The position numbers and the translations under genes are program-made. From Gammaproteobacteria bacterium (GTDB lineage: Bacteria; Pseudomonadota; Gammaproteobacteria; Steroidobacterales; Foliamicaceae): DNA of 36,855 nucleotides. Position 1 is the first letter of the stretch. Each line of letters begins with the position of its first letter. Location: NCBI GenBank assembly GCA_026707445.1, contig JAPOWV010000049.1, positions 1 through 36,855 on the forward strand, given 5' to 3'. Positions 26,135 through 33,379 of this stretch are shown in pieces. The notes beneath the pieces are model-generated. The model did no database searches, was not told the DNA's origin, and worked only from the letters and a program-made list of their open reading frames with translations.

Positions 26135-26155
26135 GATTACCAAATATAGGAAATC
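26135..26155. promoter_or_regulatory. Imperfect inverted repeat before the toxin-antitoxin pair
   Basis: GATTACC and GGAAATC (6 of 7 bases complementary) flank AAATATA just upstream of the toxin ATG at 26166. Type II toxin-antitoxin operons usually carry such an operator for their own antitoxin. Low confidence, because the region is AT-rich. The rest of 25960-26165 shows no gene. Confidence 0.3.
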
Positions 26156-26165
26156 TGATATATTC

Positions 26166-26495
26166 ATGCCTTATGAGTTCAAGGTTCACCCGAAAGCCGA
26201 TAGGGAATTCGACCAATTCCTGCATATGGATCGTTCAACGGCATTCGATGTCGGCAACCGGTTTCGCATCCTGGAAGAAATCGTGAATAGCGGACTGGCT
26301 GCAGGCTTGACGCCGGTGCATACCGAGAACGGATGCGAAGTTTACGTGTTCTTCGGTGATCGCATTCAAATGTTCCTCGCTGCCCATGCAGGAACTCTGT
26401 TACTGACGCATATTTCTGTTTTGGGAAACACAAGCTGGCAGGAAAAGGCGCTGCGACAGGCAGTCGATCGCAGTAGGGAGCATTTCGGGTTATGA
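26166..26495 (+). CDS. RelE/HigB-like toxin of a type II toxin-antitoxin pair
   Basis: A 109-residue small protein beginning MPYEFKVHPKADREFDQFL. Its size, basic/aromatic character, central beta-rich part (CEVYVFFGDRIQMFLAA) and C-terminal helix (KALRQAVDRSREHFG) fit the RelE/HigB ribosome-dependent mRNA nuclease fold. The assignment rests mainly on the partner: the stop overlaps the next ATG as ATGA, and that gene encodes an XRE protein, the toxin-first order of HigBA-like systems. Base composition is clearly more AT-rich than in the flanking housekeeping genes, which suggests transfer. The ribosome site is weak (AGGA 14 bases before the ATG). Confidence 0.7.
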   Translation: MPYEFKVHPKADREFDQFLHMDRSTAFDVGNRFRILEEIVNSGLAAGLTPVHTENGCEVYVFFGDRIQMFLAAHAGTLLLTHISVLGNTSWQEKALRQAVDRSREHFGL

Positions 26496-26851
26496 ACATC
26501 ACAAAAGACACCGAGACTGGACACAGAGCCTCGAAAGCACTGGAGACGTTGCGCCGGCGAGGTCTGGATGCGGACGGTTTTTCTGAGGGCTATCAAGCTC
26601 GCGCCGCGATCATGGAGGCGGCGAAGGAGATTCGCAATATGCGGTTGCGTAATGGTCTAACGCAAAAGCAACTTGCAAGTCTGGCTGGCATGTCACAACC
26701 GGAAATAAGCCGCCTGGAAGCGGGGATCGGAAATCAAGGCCCCAGCGTGGAGACTCTGAGTCGCTTGGCGCGTGCGTGTGACAAGAGATTCGTCATGAAA
26801 ATGCGAGACACTCCCGCGCCGACGAATACGGAAGAGATTCCATCTCCCTGA
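26492..26851 (+). CDS. XRE-family antitoxin (HigA-like)
   Basis: A 119-residue DNA-binding protein with a helix-turn-helix in the middle: IRNMRLRNGLTQKQLASLAG then MSQPEISRLEAG and PSVETLSRLARA. The N-terminal ~45 residues may hold the toxin-binding part. It overlaps the toxin gene by 4 bases, so it is translationally coupled. The expected roles are to neutralise the toxin and repress the operon. It shares the AT-rich composition of the toxin gene. Confidence 0.82.
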   Translation: MNITKDTETGHRASKALETLRRRGLDADGFSEGYQARAAIMEAAKEIRNMRLRNGLTQKQLASLAGMSQPEISRLEAGIGNQGPSVETLSRLARACDKRFVMKMRDTPAPTNTEEIPSP

Positions 26852-26880
26852 AAACCCTCCGCAAACCGGACGCCAGACAA

Positions 26881-27171
26881 GTGTTTCTACCTCTCGACTG
26901 GTTCGCTGCTTTCGCAGATGTCCTTGCCGGGACATGTCTTGCCATCCCGGCATTGAGGTCCAGCAAGCATATGCTTCAGCTACGTCTCATAGAGGAAATC
27001 CGAAGCCAACAAAAGGAACTTGAGCGCTTGCGCGGCAAGTACCTGAAAGCAATGCAGCACCTGTTGGCTCGATGGGATGCCTGGGATCACCGATTGCTTT
27101 GGATGGGATTCTCAGCGTTTATTCTGGGCGCAATCGCCAAACTCGCTGGGTTGTGGCTATCCAGCGGCTAA
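26881..27171 (+). CDS. Small membrane protein with a coiled-coil centre, unknown function
   Basis: A 96-residue product not recognised as a known family. The N-terminal part (FLPLDWFAAFADVLAGTCLA) is hydrophobic. The middle (RLIEEIRSQQKELERLRGKY) is charged and helical, probably a coiled coil. The end (WMGFSAFILGAIAKLAGLWL) is a good membrane helix. The start would be GTG 26881 with no visible ribosome site, 29 bases after the antitoxin, so the call is uncertain. It lies inside the AT-rich island between the intact and broken rid genes and may be cargo of that island. Confidence 0.45.
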   Translation: MFLPLDWFAAFADVLAGTCLAIPALRSSKHMLQLRLIEEIRSQQKELERLRGKYLKAMQHLLARWDAWDHRLLWMGFSAFILGAIAKLAGLWLSSG

Positions 27172-27186
27172 CAAAGAACGCCAAAC

Positions 27187-27303
27187 TTGCGCGACTTCTT
27201 CCCCGCCGGACACAAACCGGCATCCATGGTCATCGGGGTCTCGGCGCTGGCGTATCCCGGGCTGCTGGTGGAAATCAACGTACGCGCGGTCACCGGCCAG
27301 TAA
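27187..27303 (+). pseudogene. 3' remnant of a second RidA-like gene
   Basis: This stretch encodes only the last ~38 residues of a Rid protein (DFFPAGHKPASMVIGVSALA onward) and stops with TAA 27301-27303. Bases 27188-27295 match 25847-25954 of the intact gene with 7 differences, all silent third-position changes within the middle third. The final residues differ (TGQ here, TD in the intact gene). Nothing upstream continues the Rid frame, so the 5' part has been lost or displaced by the AT-rich toxin-antitoxin island. Confidence 0.8.
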
Positions 27304-27333
27304 AAAGCCGCCAGCGCGGGGGGTGCTGGCGGC
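27302..27333 (-). terminator. Rho-independent terminator on the minus strand
   Basis: Perfect 9-bp arms GCCGCCAGC and GCTGGCGGC (27307-27315 and 27325-27333) with a 9-base loop. On the minus strand the stem is followed by a run of five Ts (27306-27302). It directly follows the rid remnant stop but is oriented for leftward transcription. On the plus strand there is no T-run. Confidence 0.6.
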
Positions 27334-27405
27334 GGGCGGATTATAGCGCGCTTCCTGCCGCATGAGGCGCTCAATCAATCATGGAATTCCCGGCGCTCGC
27401 GGGTT

Positions 27406-28389
27406 ATGATGCGACGCATGGATGAGGCGCTCCACAGCAAGGATGTGGCGCGGTCCGCGAGTTCCGGCGGACCGAAGTATCCCGAGTTTCCCGGCTGCCA
27501 TCCGGTTCGCATTTCGCGCGCCGAAATCAAGACCTGGGAAGGCCGCATCGAGTTCTGGGACGCGGACACCGAAATCGCCATGGTGTGCGAACCCACCACC
27601 TGGTACCACGAGGTGCCGGGGCAGCGGCTGGCCCGTCTGGCGGGGTTGATTGCCGCGGTGCGGGGGGTGCAGATCGAGGCCGCGGGGTCATCCGACCTGC
27701 TGCTGCGCAACGCGCGCCGCGAGTGGTGGCGGATCATGCAGCCGGATCAGATGCTGTTCCTCGATCCGCAGGAAGCCGAGCCGCAGGCGCTGGCTGTGGA
27801 AGTGGGACTGGATCGGCTTCCCGACGTGGTGCTGGAGGTGGACAACACCACCGACGTTCGCCGCGGCAAGCTGGGCCTTTATGAAGCCTGGGGCTTCTCC
27901 GAGGTGTGGGTGGAGGTCCCGGAGCACCCGTCGCCGAGCCGTCCGGCCTCGCTTCGTCCGGGCCTGACGATTCATCTCGCCTCCGAAGGCGGCTTCCGGC
28001 GGGCGCAGGTCAGCCGCGCCTTTCCGGGCTGGACCGCGGCGGAAATCCATACAGCGCTTAATGAGCCCGTAATGTCCGCGAAGACGGTGGCGGACCTTCG
28101 CCGTGTGGGCCGGGCCATGGGCGAGGTCGACGGCACCGGCCCGGAGGACGATCTGTTCCTGCGCGAAGAAAGGGCTGAAGGACGCGCCGAAGGCATCGCC
28201 CGGGGGCGGATTGAAATGCTGCAGGCCAACGTGCAGGAAGTGCTTCAATCACGGGGCCTGTCCGTCACTCCCGCCATTCTCGGGCAATTGTCGCGCATGG
28301 ACCTTGACCCCGCGGCGGCCATTCGGTCCGCGCTTGCATGCCGCAGCGAGAAAGACTTCCTTCGCCGAATCCGCGCCGCCAGACAATAG
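27406..28389 (+). CDS. Uma2-type (DUF820) putative PD-(D/E)XK endonuclease
   Basis: A 327-residue protein of the Uma2 family, restriction-endonuclease-like proteins common in bacteria with many mobile or host-associated genes. The catalytic pattern is visible: D114 (MQPDQMLFLD), E144-x-D146 (LPDVVLEVDNTTD) and K155 (RRGKLGLYEAWGFSEVWVEV). The C-terminal part (LREERAEGRAEGIARGRIEM) is the repetitive charged tail seen in Rpn-like and related nuclease proteins. ATG 27406 is taken; ATG 27418 is possible. The gene stands alone, converging with the unknown small genes at 28425-28942. DNA target and role are unknown. Confidence 0.82.
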   Translation: MMRRMDEALHSKDVARSASSGGPKYPEFPGCHPVRISRAEIKTWEGRIEFWDADTEIAMVCEPTTWYHEVPGQRLARLAGLIAAVRGVQIEAAGSSDLLLRNARREWWRIMQPDQMLFLDPQEAEPQALAVEVGLDRLPDVVLEVDNTTDVRRGKLGLYEAWGFSEVWVEVPEHPSPSRPASLRPGLTIHLASEGGFRRAQVSRAFPGWTAAEIHTALNEPVMSAKTVADLRRVGRAMGEVDGTGPEDDLFLREERAEGRAEGIARGRIEMLQANVQEVLQSRGLSVTPAILGQLSRMDLDPAAAIRSALACRSEKDFLRRIRAARQ

Positions 28390-28424
28390 CCAACCGGCTG
28401 GGTGATCGGTTCGCCGGCGACTGC

Positions 28425-28802
28425 TTAGCCCGCAACAGCGAACTGGTTCAGGAAGCGTATGATTGCCTCCCTTCGCACGGGCCTTGAACGGACATGGCGG
28501 GCGAGTGCCTGCGGACTCACTCCGCAACGGGTGACGAGCAGGGCACACTCATGCGGGGCAATGCTCGACAGCACCCAATTTGCCGCTCCGTGCCCATCGT
28601 GCTGATTTGGATTCGCGTTGAGCGCTTCCAGAATGGTCGCCCCATCAACCTGCCCCTTGCGTCCGGCGCAATGCTTGCGCGCGATAACCTGTGCGACATC
28701 CGCAGCGTCAGGTTCGCGTCGCTGTGCGCCGTAAAGGTTTACGTACCGGGCGAAGTCCTCGTCGGGGCGAAGTTTTACAGGCGTTTCGGCGCGGCGCGTC
28801 AC
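28425..28802 (-). CDS. Unknown 125-residue protein, coupled to a tiny upstream gene
   Basis: I do not recognise this family. The protein is soluble and basic at its N-terminus (MTRRAETPVKLRPDEDFARY), has HDGHGAANWVLSSIAPHECA in the centre and ends VRREAIIRFLNQFAVAG. Coding is supported by strong G/C preference at third positions and by the GTG start overlapping the stop of the 47-codon gene upstream (GTGA). It lies between the Uma2 nuclease and the Phd-VapC pair and is transcribed away from the latter. A regulatory, defence or toxin-antitoxin role is possible from context only. Confidence 0.6.
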   Translation of the reverse strand: MTRRAETPVKLRPDEDFARYVNLYGAQRREPDAADVAQVIARKHCAGRKGQVDGATILEALNANPNQHDGHGAANWVLSSIAPHECALLVTRCGVSPQALARHVRSRPVRREAIIRFLNQFAVAG

Positions 28803-28942
28803 CGTTCGGACCCTCCCCCGCGGCGGGCGGTTTCAACTTCCAACGCCGCAAGCAATCGTTCCCGTAACTCTCTTTCCGGCCACTGATGCCTTGGTGCGAT
28901 CAGAACGGTGTGCATATCTATCTTGTATAGCCTGAACAACAT
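28799..28942 (-). CDS. Tiny unknown gene, 47 or 38 residues
   Basis: Starts at ATG 28942 (47 residues) or at the in-frame ATG 28915 (38 residues, beginning MHTVLIAPRHQWPERELRER). The second is likelier, because a TATAAT box ends only 4 bases before 28942 and the transcript would start inside the first codons. The protein is helical and charged (RERLLAALEVETARRGG). Its stop overlaps the GTG start of the 125-residue gene by 4 bases, so the two form a coupled pair. The size and pairing resemble a small antitoxin or regulator before its partner, but no family is recognised. Confidence 0.5.
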   Translation of the reverse strand: MLFRLYKIDMHTVLIAPRHQWPERELRERLLAALEVETARRGGGSER

Positions 28943-28974
28943 GGCTATTATAGCCGTATTGCTGTAGAGACCAA
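28923..28974. promoter_or_regulatory. Face-to-face promoters sharing a palindromic -10 region
   Basis: The perfect palindrome GGCTATTATAGCC (28943-28955) contains a -10 box for each strand. Plus: TTGTAT (28923-28928), 17-base spacer, TATTAT (28946-28951), reading into the Phd antitoxin at 28979. Minus: TTGGTC (28974-28969), 16-base spacer, TATAAT (28952-28947), reading into the tiny gene. Binding of one protein to the palindrome would block both directions; the Phd antitoxin is the natural candidate. Confidence 0.6.
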
Positions 28975-28978
28975 TACA

Positions 28979-29305
28979 ATGATTCGAGCGACTGTTTCCG
29001 AGGTGAAGGACGGAATGAGCGCCTACCTACGCCGTGTAAAGGCGGGAGAGTCGGTGCTGATCCTGCAGCGCAAGACACCGGTGGCGCGCATTGTTCCGGT
29101 GGGGCTGAGCGGAACCGGCGGGAGCGTGGGCGATGAAGCGGACCGGAACGCAAAACTTGCGCGGCTGGAAAGCTCCGGCGTGGTGGCGCGACGGGCCGGC
29201 GGCTCGCCGCTGGAGGTGGTTCGCCTGCCGCTGCCTGGCGGCGCTCGGGTTCTCGATGCCTTGCTGGAAGAGCGTTCGGAAGAGAGACGTGAAGGCGACC
29301 GGTGA
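28979..29305 (+). CDS. Phd/YefM-family antitoxin
   Basis: A 108-residue antitoxin. The N-terminus MIRATVSEVKDGMSAYLRRV followed by KAGESVLILQRKTPVARIVPV is the Phd/YefM dimer and DNA-binding fold. The C-terminal part, charged and ending LLEERSEERREGDR, would wrap the toxin. It overlaps the PIN-domain gene by 4 bases (GTGA). It would bind and silence the toxin and repress the operon, probably at the palindrome 24 bases upstream. Confidence 0.88.
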   Translation: MIRATVSEVKDGMSAYLRRVKAGESVLILQRKTPVARIVPVGLSGTGGSVGDEADRNAKLARLESSGVVARRAGGSPLEVVRLPLPGGARVLDALLEERSEERREGDR

Positions 29306-29733
29306 ATTTCTGGGACACCTCAGCGCTCGTGGCGCTCAACCTGGATGAACCGCATTGGCCGCAGGCCCTAAAGATTCTTGAAGCGGACGACCGGATGGCC
29401 GTGTGGTGGGGCTCGCCGGTCGAATATGCGGCGGCGCTGGCGCGCCGCGAGCGTGAAGGGCGCCTAACGGCAGGCGAAGTCGTACAACATCTTTCCCGTC
29501 TGGCGGCCCTGTCAAAGGTGTGGTTCGAAGTGCGGCCCAGCCGGCGCATCGTGATCCTGGCGCAGCGGCTGTTGCGCGTACACCCTCTGCGGGCCGCGGA
29601 CAGTGTTCAACTCGCCGCCGCGCTGACTGTTGCCGAAGACGACCCGGCGAGCATCGGTTTCGTTTGTTTCGATACGCGGCTGAACGAAGCGGCCTCGCGC
29701 GAAGGCCTCGCGATTCCCCCATCGGCCCCATGA
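29302..29733 (+). CDS. vapC: VapC-like PIN-domain ribonuclease toxin
   Basis: A 143-residue PIN-domain toxin that cuts RNA, with the four acidic metal-binding residues in place: D5 (FWDTSALVAL), E41 (SPVEYAAALARRE), D100 (HPLRAADSVQLAAAL) and D124 (GFVCFDTRLNEAA). It starts with GTG 29302 inside the antitoxin stop. The pair is an intact type II toxin-antitoxin module. Confidence 0.9.
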   Translation: MNFWDTSALVALNLDEPHWPQALKILEADDRMAVWWGSPVEYAAALARREREGRLTAGEVVQHLSRLAALSKVWFEVRPSRRIVILAQRLLRVHPLRAADSVQLAAALTVAEDDPASIGFVCFDTRLNEAASREGLAIPPSAP

Positions 29734-30109
29734 ACCCGCAAGCTCAAGTTTCCTCGACCTCATGAGCTTGGGTCAGATTCTACCCGACCGCATCGGTAAT
29801 GAAATACGCCGAGATTGCGATATCCTTCGATAATCACGTAATCGAAATAATACGATAGGGATAGGCTTTCTATTCTCGATTGCTTGCAGAGAAAGTCGGG
29901 GGAAGTCGTCTCGCCTTCCCGGGGGGGCGGGACGCCATCCATCTCTGCGGTTTTTCCGTCATTCCTGCACTTGACGGCGCCGCTGTGATAAAGTGCCCCA
30001 CCATAGGATACGGGTAAGCGGTAAGGCTACCCGCAGACTCAATGTGAAGACGGCTTTAGTGCTATATTCGTTGTTCCATGATCTCAGAAAAACAATAAGG
30101 GAGAATCTC
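29734..30109. other. Gene-free stretch with an AT-rich part and repeat copy A
   Basis: No convincing gene was found. The left part (about 29770-29890) is AT-rich and holds a short inverted repeat, TTCGAT and ATCGAA (29826-29831 and 29841-29846). The right part is copy A of a repeated leader (29925-30033). The region ends at the ribosome site of the small gene at 30110. Confidence 0.5.
29925..30033 (+). repeat. Leader repeat, copy A
   Basis: About 109 bases that match copy B (30358-30469) at roughly 80% by eye. Shared blocks are GGGCGGGACGCC, TCCATCTCTGCG, GATAAAGT, CCCCACCATA and CGG-TAA-CGG. The GATAAAGT block starts 123 bases before the GTG at 30110. The first 15 bases match the REP-like element in ubiE with one mismatch. 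Confidence 0.75.
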
Positions 30110-30343
30110 GTGGCAAAACTTCTGTTGGGTTTTTTGTTTGGAATGTTTGGAGCACAGTCGGGAAGTAACACAGATTGTGTGCCAAACGGCTCCATGTACA
30201 GTAACGATATTGTTCCTTGCGAGGCCCAGGAGCAAACAAGACCTAATGACGACGAACTTTATAGAAATATACGCACCGGGAAGCCTTTCGGCTTCGACCG
30301 GCGGACCGACAGGGAAGAATATATACGAAGGGCTACAGAGTAA
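30110..30343 (+). CDS. Small secreted or membrane-anchored protein, unknown
   Basis: A 77-residue protein starting at GTG 30110 with GGGAG six bases upstream. It begins VAKLLLGFLFGMFGAQSG, a short hydrophobic signal or anchor. Two cysteines (TDCVPNGSMY and IVPCEAQEQ) could form a disulfide outside the cytoplasm. The rest is charged (DDELYRNIRTG, RRTDREEYIRR). A longer in-frame start at 29993 would lie in the repeat and is less likely. It lies between two copies of the same leader, just before a TonB receptor, which suggests shared control. No family recognised. Confidence 0.5.
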   Translation: MAKLLLGFLFGMFGAQSGSNTDCVPNGSMYSNDIVPCEAQEQTRPNDDELYRNIRTGKPFGFDRRTDREEYIRRATE

Positions 30344-30357
30344 CGAACAAGGAAAAG

Positions 30358-30469
30358 GGGCGGGACGCCCTCCATCTCTGCGTTTTTGCCGTCATATCTG
30401 CGTTTGGCGACCTTGCTTATGATAAAGTACCCCACCATACGGATGCGGTTAAACGGCAAGGTTTACTCG
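30358..30469 (+). repeat. Leader repeat, copy B
   Basis: Second copy of the leader at 29925-30033. Its GATAAAGT block starts 119 bases before the TonB receptor ATG at 30540, almost the same distance as copy A to its gene. The first 15 bases, GGGCGGGACGCCCTC, are identical to 20627-20641 in ubiE. No obvious sigma-70 promoter with good spacing was found inside it. Confidence 0.75.
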
Positions 30470-30539
30470 TTTCCATGAATGCGACCGTGCGGTGTGGGTG
30501 CCACACCCGGCCGCGCAATCACCAGTGAGGGGACAGGAG

Positions 30540-33278
30540 ATGAAACCTGAGAGTAATGCTCTGGATAGAGTGGTGCGTTCGGTACTTTTCACCGGCGCAA
30601 TTACGGCCTTCGCCGTCTCGCCCATGGCCATGGCCCAGGAGGAGGGCGACGAAGACGAGGACCAACTGGAACTAGGACGCCAGGTGGTCACCGGATCGCG
30701 CATCAAGCGCATGGACCTTGAGGAGGCCCGACCCGTCGTGGTCATCACCCGCGAAGAGATCGAACTGAGCGGTCAGGAATCGGTTGCAGACGTGCTCCGC
30801 AACAGCCCGGTCAACACATTCGGCTCGTCGCGCGAGGTGTCCGGCAACTCGTTCATCGGACAGGCGACCATCGACCTGTACGGCATCGGCTCCACGCGCA
30901 CCCTTGTGCTGCTGGATGGGAGGCGTGCGCCGCGCTCGCCGGTCACGGCCAACCAGGCTAACGACCTCAACATCATTCCGCTTTCCGCGGTGGACCGCAT
31001 CGAGATTCTGACCGACAGCGCCTCGGCGATTTATGGGTCAGACGCGATCGGCGGCGTGATCAACGTCATTCTCCGCAAGGACTATGACGGCCTGGAAGTA
31101 GGCACGTCGCTGCAGCGCCCGACGCGCGAAGGGGCGGACTCCGACGCCGGTGTGATCACGATCGGCGGCAGCACCAATCGCGGCCGCTTCCTGTTTACCG
31201 CCGACTTCCGCAACAAGAAGCACATCGCCTCCGCGGACCGCTTCTACTCCAAGGGAAATCTCGGCTACGACGAGGGGCCGGTGGATTTCCCGGATGCGCC
31301 GTTTGAAGCTACCTGGTACGCTTGGGAGAACACGGACAACGTAAGTTCCTGGGGCAACACGATCTGGCCACTGTATCGGATTCCATCGAATTGCGAGCAG
31401 GTGGTGGGGCCGGACGGCGAGCGCTTGCTTGCAGGCCCTTATGTTGCCGCCAATGGGCAACAGCGCTGCGGTTTCGACTACACCGCGTTTTCTTGGGAAA
31501 CGGCGGATCTCAAGCGCACCAGCGCCTTTCTGCACGCGGAATATGAACTGAACCCGAACCATGCGGTGCGCCTGCAGACCATGTTCAGCACCGTAGACAA
31601 CCACGGGCGTTATGCCCCCGCCGTGGGCTTTTTCCGCATCCCGGCGGATGCAGCGGAGTCATTAAAAAAGAACTTCGGTTACGACGTCCCGTACGCGGAA
31701 AGGCTTCCGTACTTCCTAGGCCATCGCTTCATAGGCCTGGGCAATCGGAATTTCCAATCCACCGGCACCCTGCTCACGAATGCGATCCTGGCCTACGGAA
31801 CGGTGGGCATGTTCGACTACGAGTTCGAAGCGCGCCACAGGCGCGATGACGCCAAAGAGGACAGCTGCTGCTACGCGAAATCGTTTACGGCGTCCCAGTA
31901 TGTTGCCCAGGGACTGTACAACCCGTTTGATCCTTTAAGTCCGGGTAATGCGAACGCGTATGACGCCATTACATCCAATGCGAACCGGGATATCCGGTCT
32001 GACTTCCGCACCTACAGCGGCAACGTGAGCTTCGATTTCCTGAACGCTCCGGGCGGTCCGATCGGCTGGGCCGTCGGCTTCGATTACATCGACGAGCAGT
32101 TCTACGACATCTACGATCCGTTGAGCGCCGGCGGCGACCTGATCGGCAGCGCCGGCAACAGCGGCGAAGGCGAACGGGTCGTGAAGGCGGCTTTTGCGGA
32201 AACCTATATCCCGGTCTGGAACAGACTGGAAGTCAGCGTGGCGGGACGGTACGACAGCTACGACGATTCCGCCGGCAACGAAACCAGCCTCTATGTCTCG
32301 GCGCGCTACCAGCCCACCGACTGGCTGCTGCTCCGCGCCTCCTGGGGCGAAGGCTTCCGCGCCGCCAACATGAACAATCTGTATGGCGCCCGAAGTTTCA
32401 GCGCGGAAGGCGGCACCGACCTGGTGCAGTGCCAGCGCGCCGGCGTATCCCCGGAGAATTGCGTGGAAGAACAGTACGCCACGTATACCGGCGGCAACCG
32501 CCTGCTTGCGCCGGAGCTTTCGGACAGCTACAACATCGGCTTCGTCGTGGACTGGGAGCCGTTTTACGCCAGCGTGGATTACTGGAACCGGGATCTCGAG
32601 GACGGCATCGGCCTGGCGAGCCTGCAGGGCCTGATCGAATCGGAATTGCTGGGACAATGCCAGAACACCGGGCGGACGGAGAACACCATCCAAACGGGAT
32701 CTCTTGCGGAAATCATCGAGTGTTCGCCAGGGAATGTCCTCAAGCGCGATCCTGCTTCCGGCGCCCTGATCGAAGCCGAAGCCGGTTGGGGCAACACCTT
32801 CCGGCAGGAAATCGGTGGCTTGACGGTGCAACTTCGCTACGATCTCGAAACGGCGACGGCGGGGGACTTCACGTTCAATGTTTTCGGAGTCCGGTCGCTG
32901 CGCTACCGCAGCCTGTCACGCACGGCCACGGAATGGAGCTCCAGTCTCGGCGAGGGTGTGGGCGACGGCGCAAGGCCCAAGTACCAGGCCCAGGGCCTGA
33001 TACGCTGGAACTACACCGACCACACGCTCTCGGTGTATGCGCGCCATATCGCAGGCTACATACGGCCCGACGCCGGATTCGAGGCGCCTTCGCACACGGA
33101 GTACGACCTGATCTACCGCTGGACCACGCCGTGGGACGGCCGCGTCACGATCGGCGTGCTGAACGTCACCGACGAGGATCCGGAGATCGACAGTTTCGCA
33201 TCCCCGCGTCCTGCCGTTTATGACCTGTACAGCCTGGACGGGCGCGTGCCGTACGTGAGCTACCGCCACTTCTTCTGA
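30540..33278 (+). CDS. TonB-dependent outer-membrane receptor
   Basis: A 912-residue outer-membrane receptor that imports a ligand using TonB energy. A signal peptide (about 1-33, ending SPMAMAQ) is followed by an acidic stretch and the plug domain: QVVTGSRIKRMDLEEARPVV, ITREEIELSGQESVADVLRN, GSTRTLVLLDGRR, SAVDRIEILTDSASAIYGSD and AIGGVINVILRKD. The barrel follows and ends in VPYVSYRHFF with the C-terminal phenylalanine of outer-membrane proteins. ATG 30540 directly follows an AGGAG-like site; the earlier in-frame ATG 30492 would add 16 residues before the signal. The ligand is unknown. A strong terminator follows at 33344. Confidence 0.92.
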   Translation: MKPESNALDRVVRSVLFTGAITAFAVSPMAMAQEEGDEDEDQLELGRQVVTGSRIKRMDLEEARPVVVITREEIELSGQESVADVLRNSPVNTFGSSREVSGNSFIGQATIDLYGIGSTRTLVLLDGRRAPRSPVTANQANDLNIIPLSAVDRIEILTDSASAIYGSDAIGGVINVILRKDYDGLEVGTSLQRPTREGADSDAGVITIGGSTNRGRFLFTADFRNKKHIASADRFYSKGNLGYDEGPVDFPDAPFEATWYAWENTDNVSSWGNTIWPLYRIPSNCEQVVGPDGERLLAGPYVAANGQQRCGFDYTAFSWETADLKRTSAFLHAEYELNPNHAVRLQTMFSTVDNHGRYAPAVGFFRIPADAAESLKKNFGYDVPYAERLPYFLGHRFIGLGNRNFQSTGTLLTNAILAYGTVGMFDYEFEARHRRDDAKEDSCCYAKSFTASQYVAQGLYNPFDPLSPGNANAYDAITSNANRDIRSDFRTYSGNVSFDFLNAPGGPIGWAVGFDYIDEQFYDIYDPLSAGGDLIGSAGNSGEGERVVKAAFAETYIPVWNRLEVSVAGRYDSYDDSAGNETSLYVSARYQPTDWLLLRASWGEGFRAANMNNLYGARSFSAEGGTDLVQCQRAGVSPENCVEEQYATYTGGNRLLAPELSDSYNIGFVVDWEPFYASVDYWNRDLEDGIGLASLQGLIESELLGQCQNTGRTENTIQTGSLAEIIECSPGNVLKRDPASGALIEAEAGWGNTFRQEIGGLTVQLRYDLETATAGDFTFNVFGVRSLRYRSLSRTATEWSSSLGEGVGDGARPKYQAQGLIRWNYTDHTLSVYARHIAGYIRPDAGFEAPSHTEYDLIYRWTTPWDGRVTIGVLNVTDEDPEIDSFASPRPAVYDLYSLDGRVPYVSYRHFF

Positions 33279-33343
33279 TCGGTAAAACGGATCGGTTACG
33301 CAGCCAGCCTCCAGAGCGGTAACCGGTCCGCTACAATCTAACA

Positions 33344-33379
33344 GGCCGCCGGCACCCCCCGCGCCGGCGGCCTTTCTTT
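33344..33379 (+). terminator. Rho-independent terminator after the TonB receptor
   Basis: Perfect 10-bp arms GGCCGCCGGC (33344-33353) and GCCGGCGGCC (33363-33372) with a 9-base loop, followed by TTTCTTT. It lies 65 bases after the receptor stop. Confidence 0.92.

Noticed and set aside
25960..27303. A prophage or integrative element with its own integrase
   Set aside because: No integrase, transposase or phage gene is present; the only tyrosine recombinase in the window is the chromosomal XerC in its normal place.
28494..28886. A 130-codon plus-strand frame between Uma2 and the Phd gene
   Set aside because: It overlaps the minus-strand pair, which has GTGA coupling, a good promoter and strong third-position G/C preference; this frame has no ribosome site or recognisable motif.
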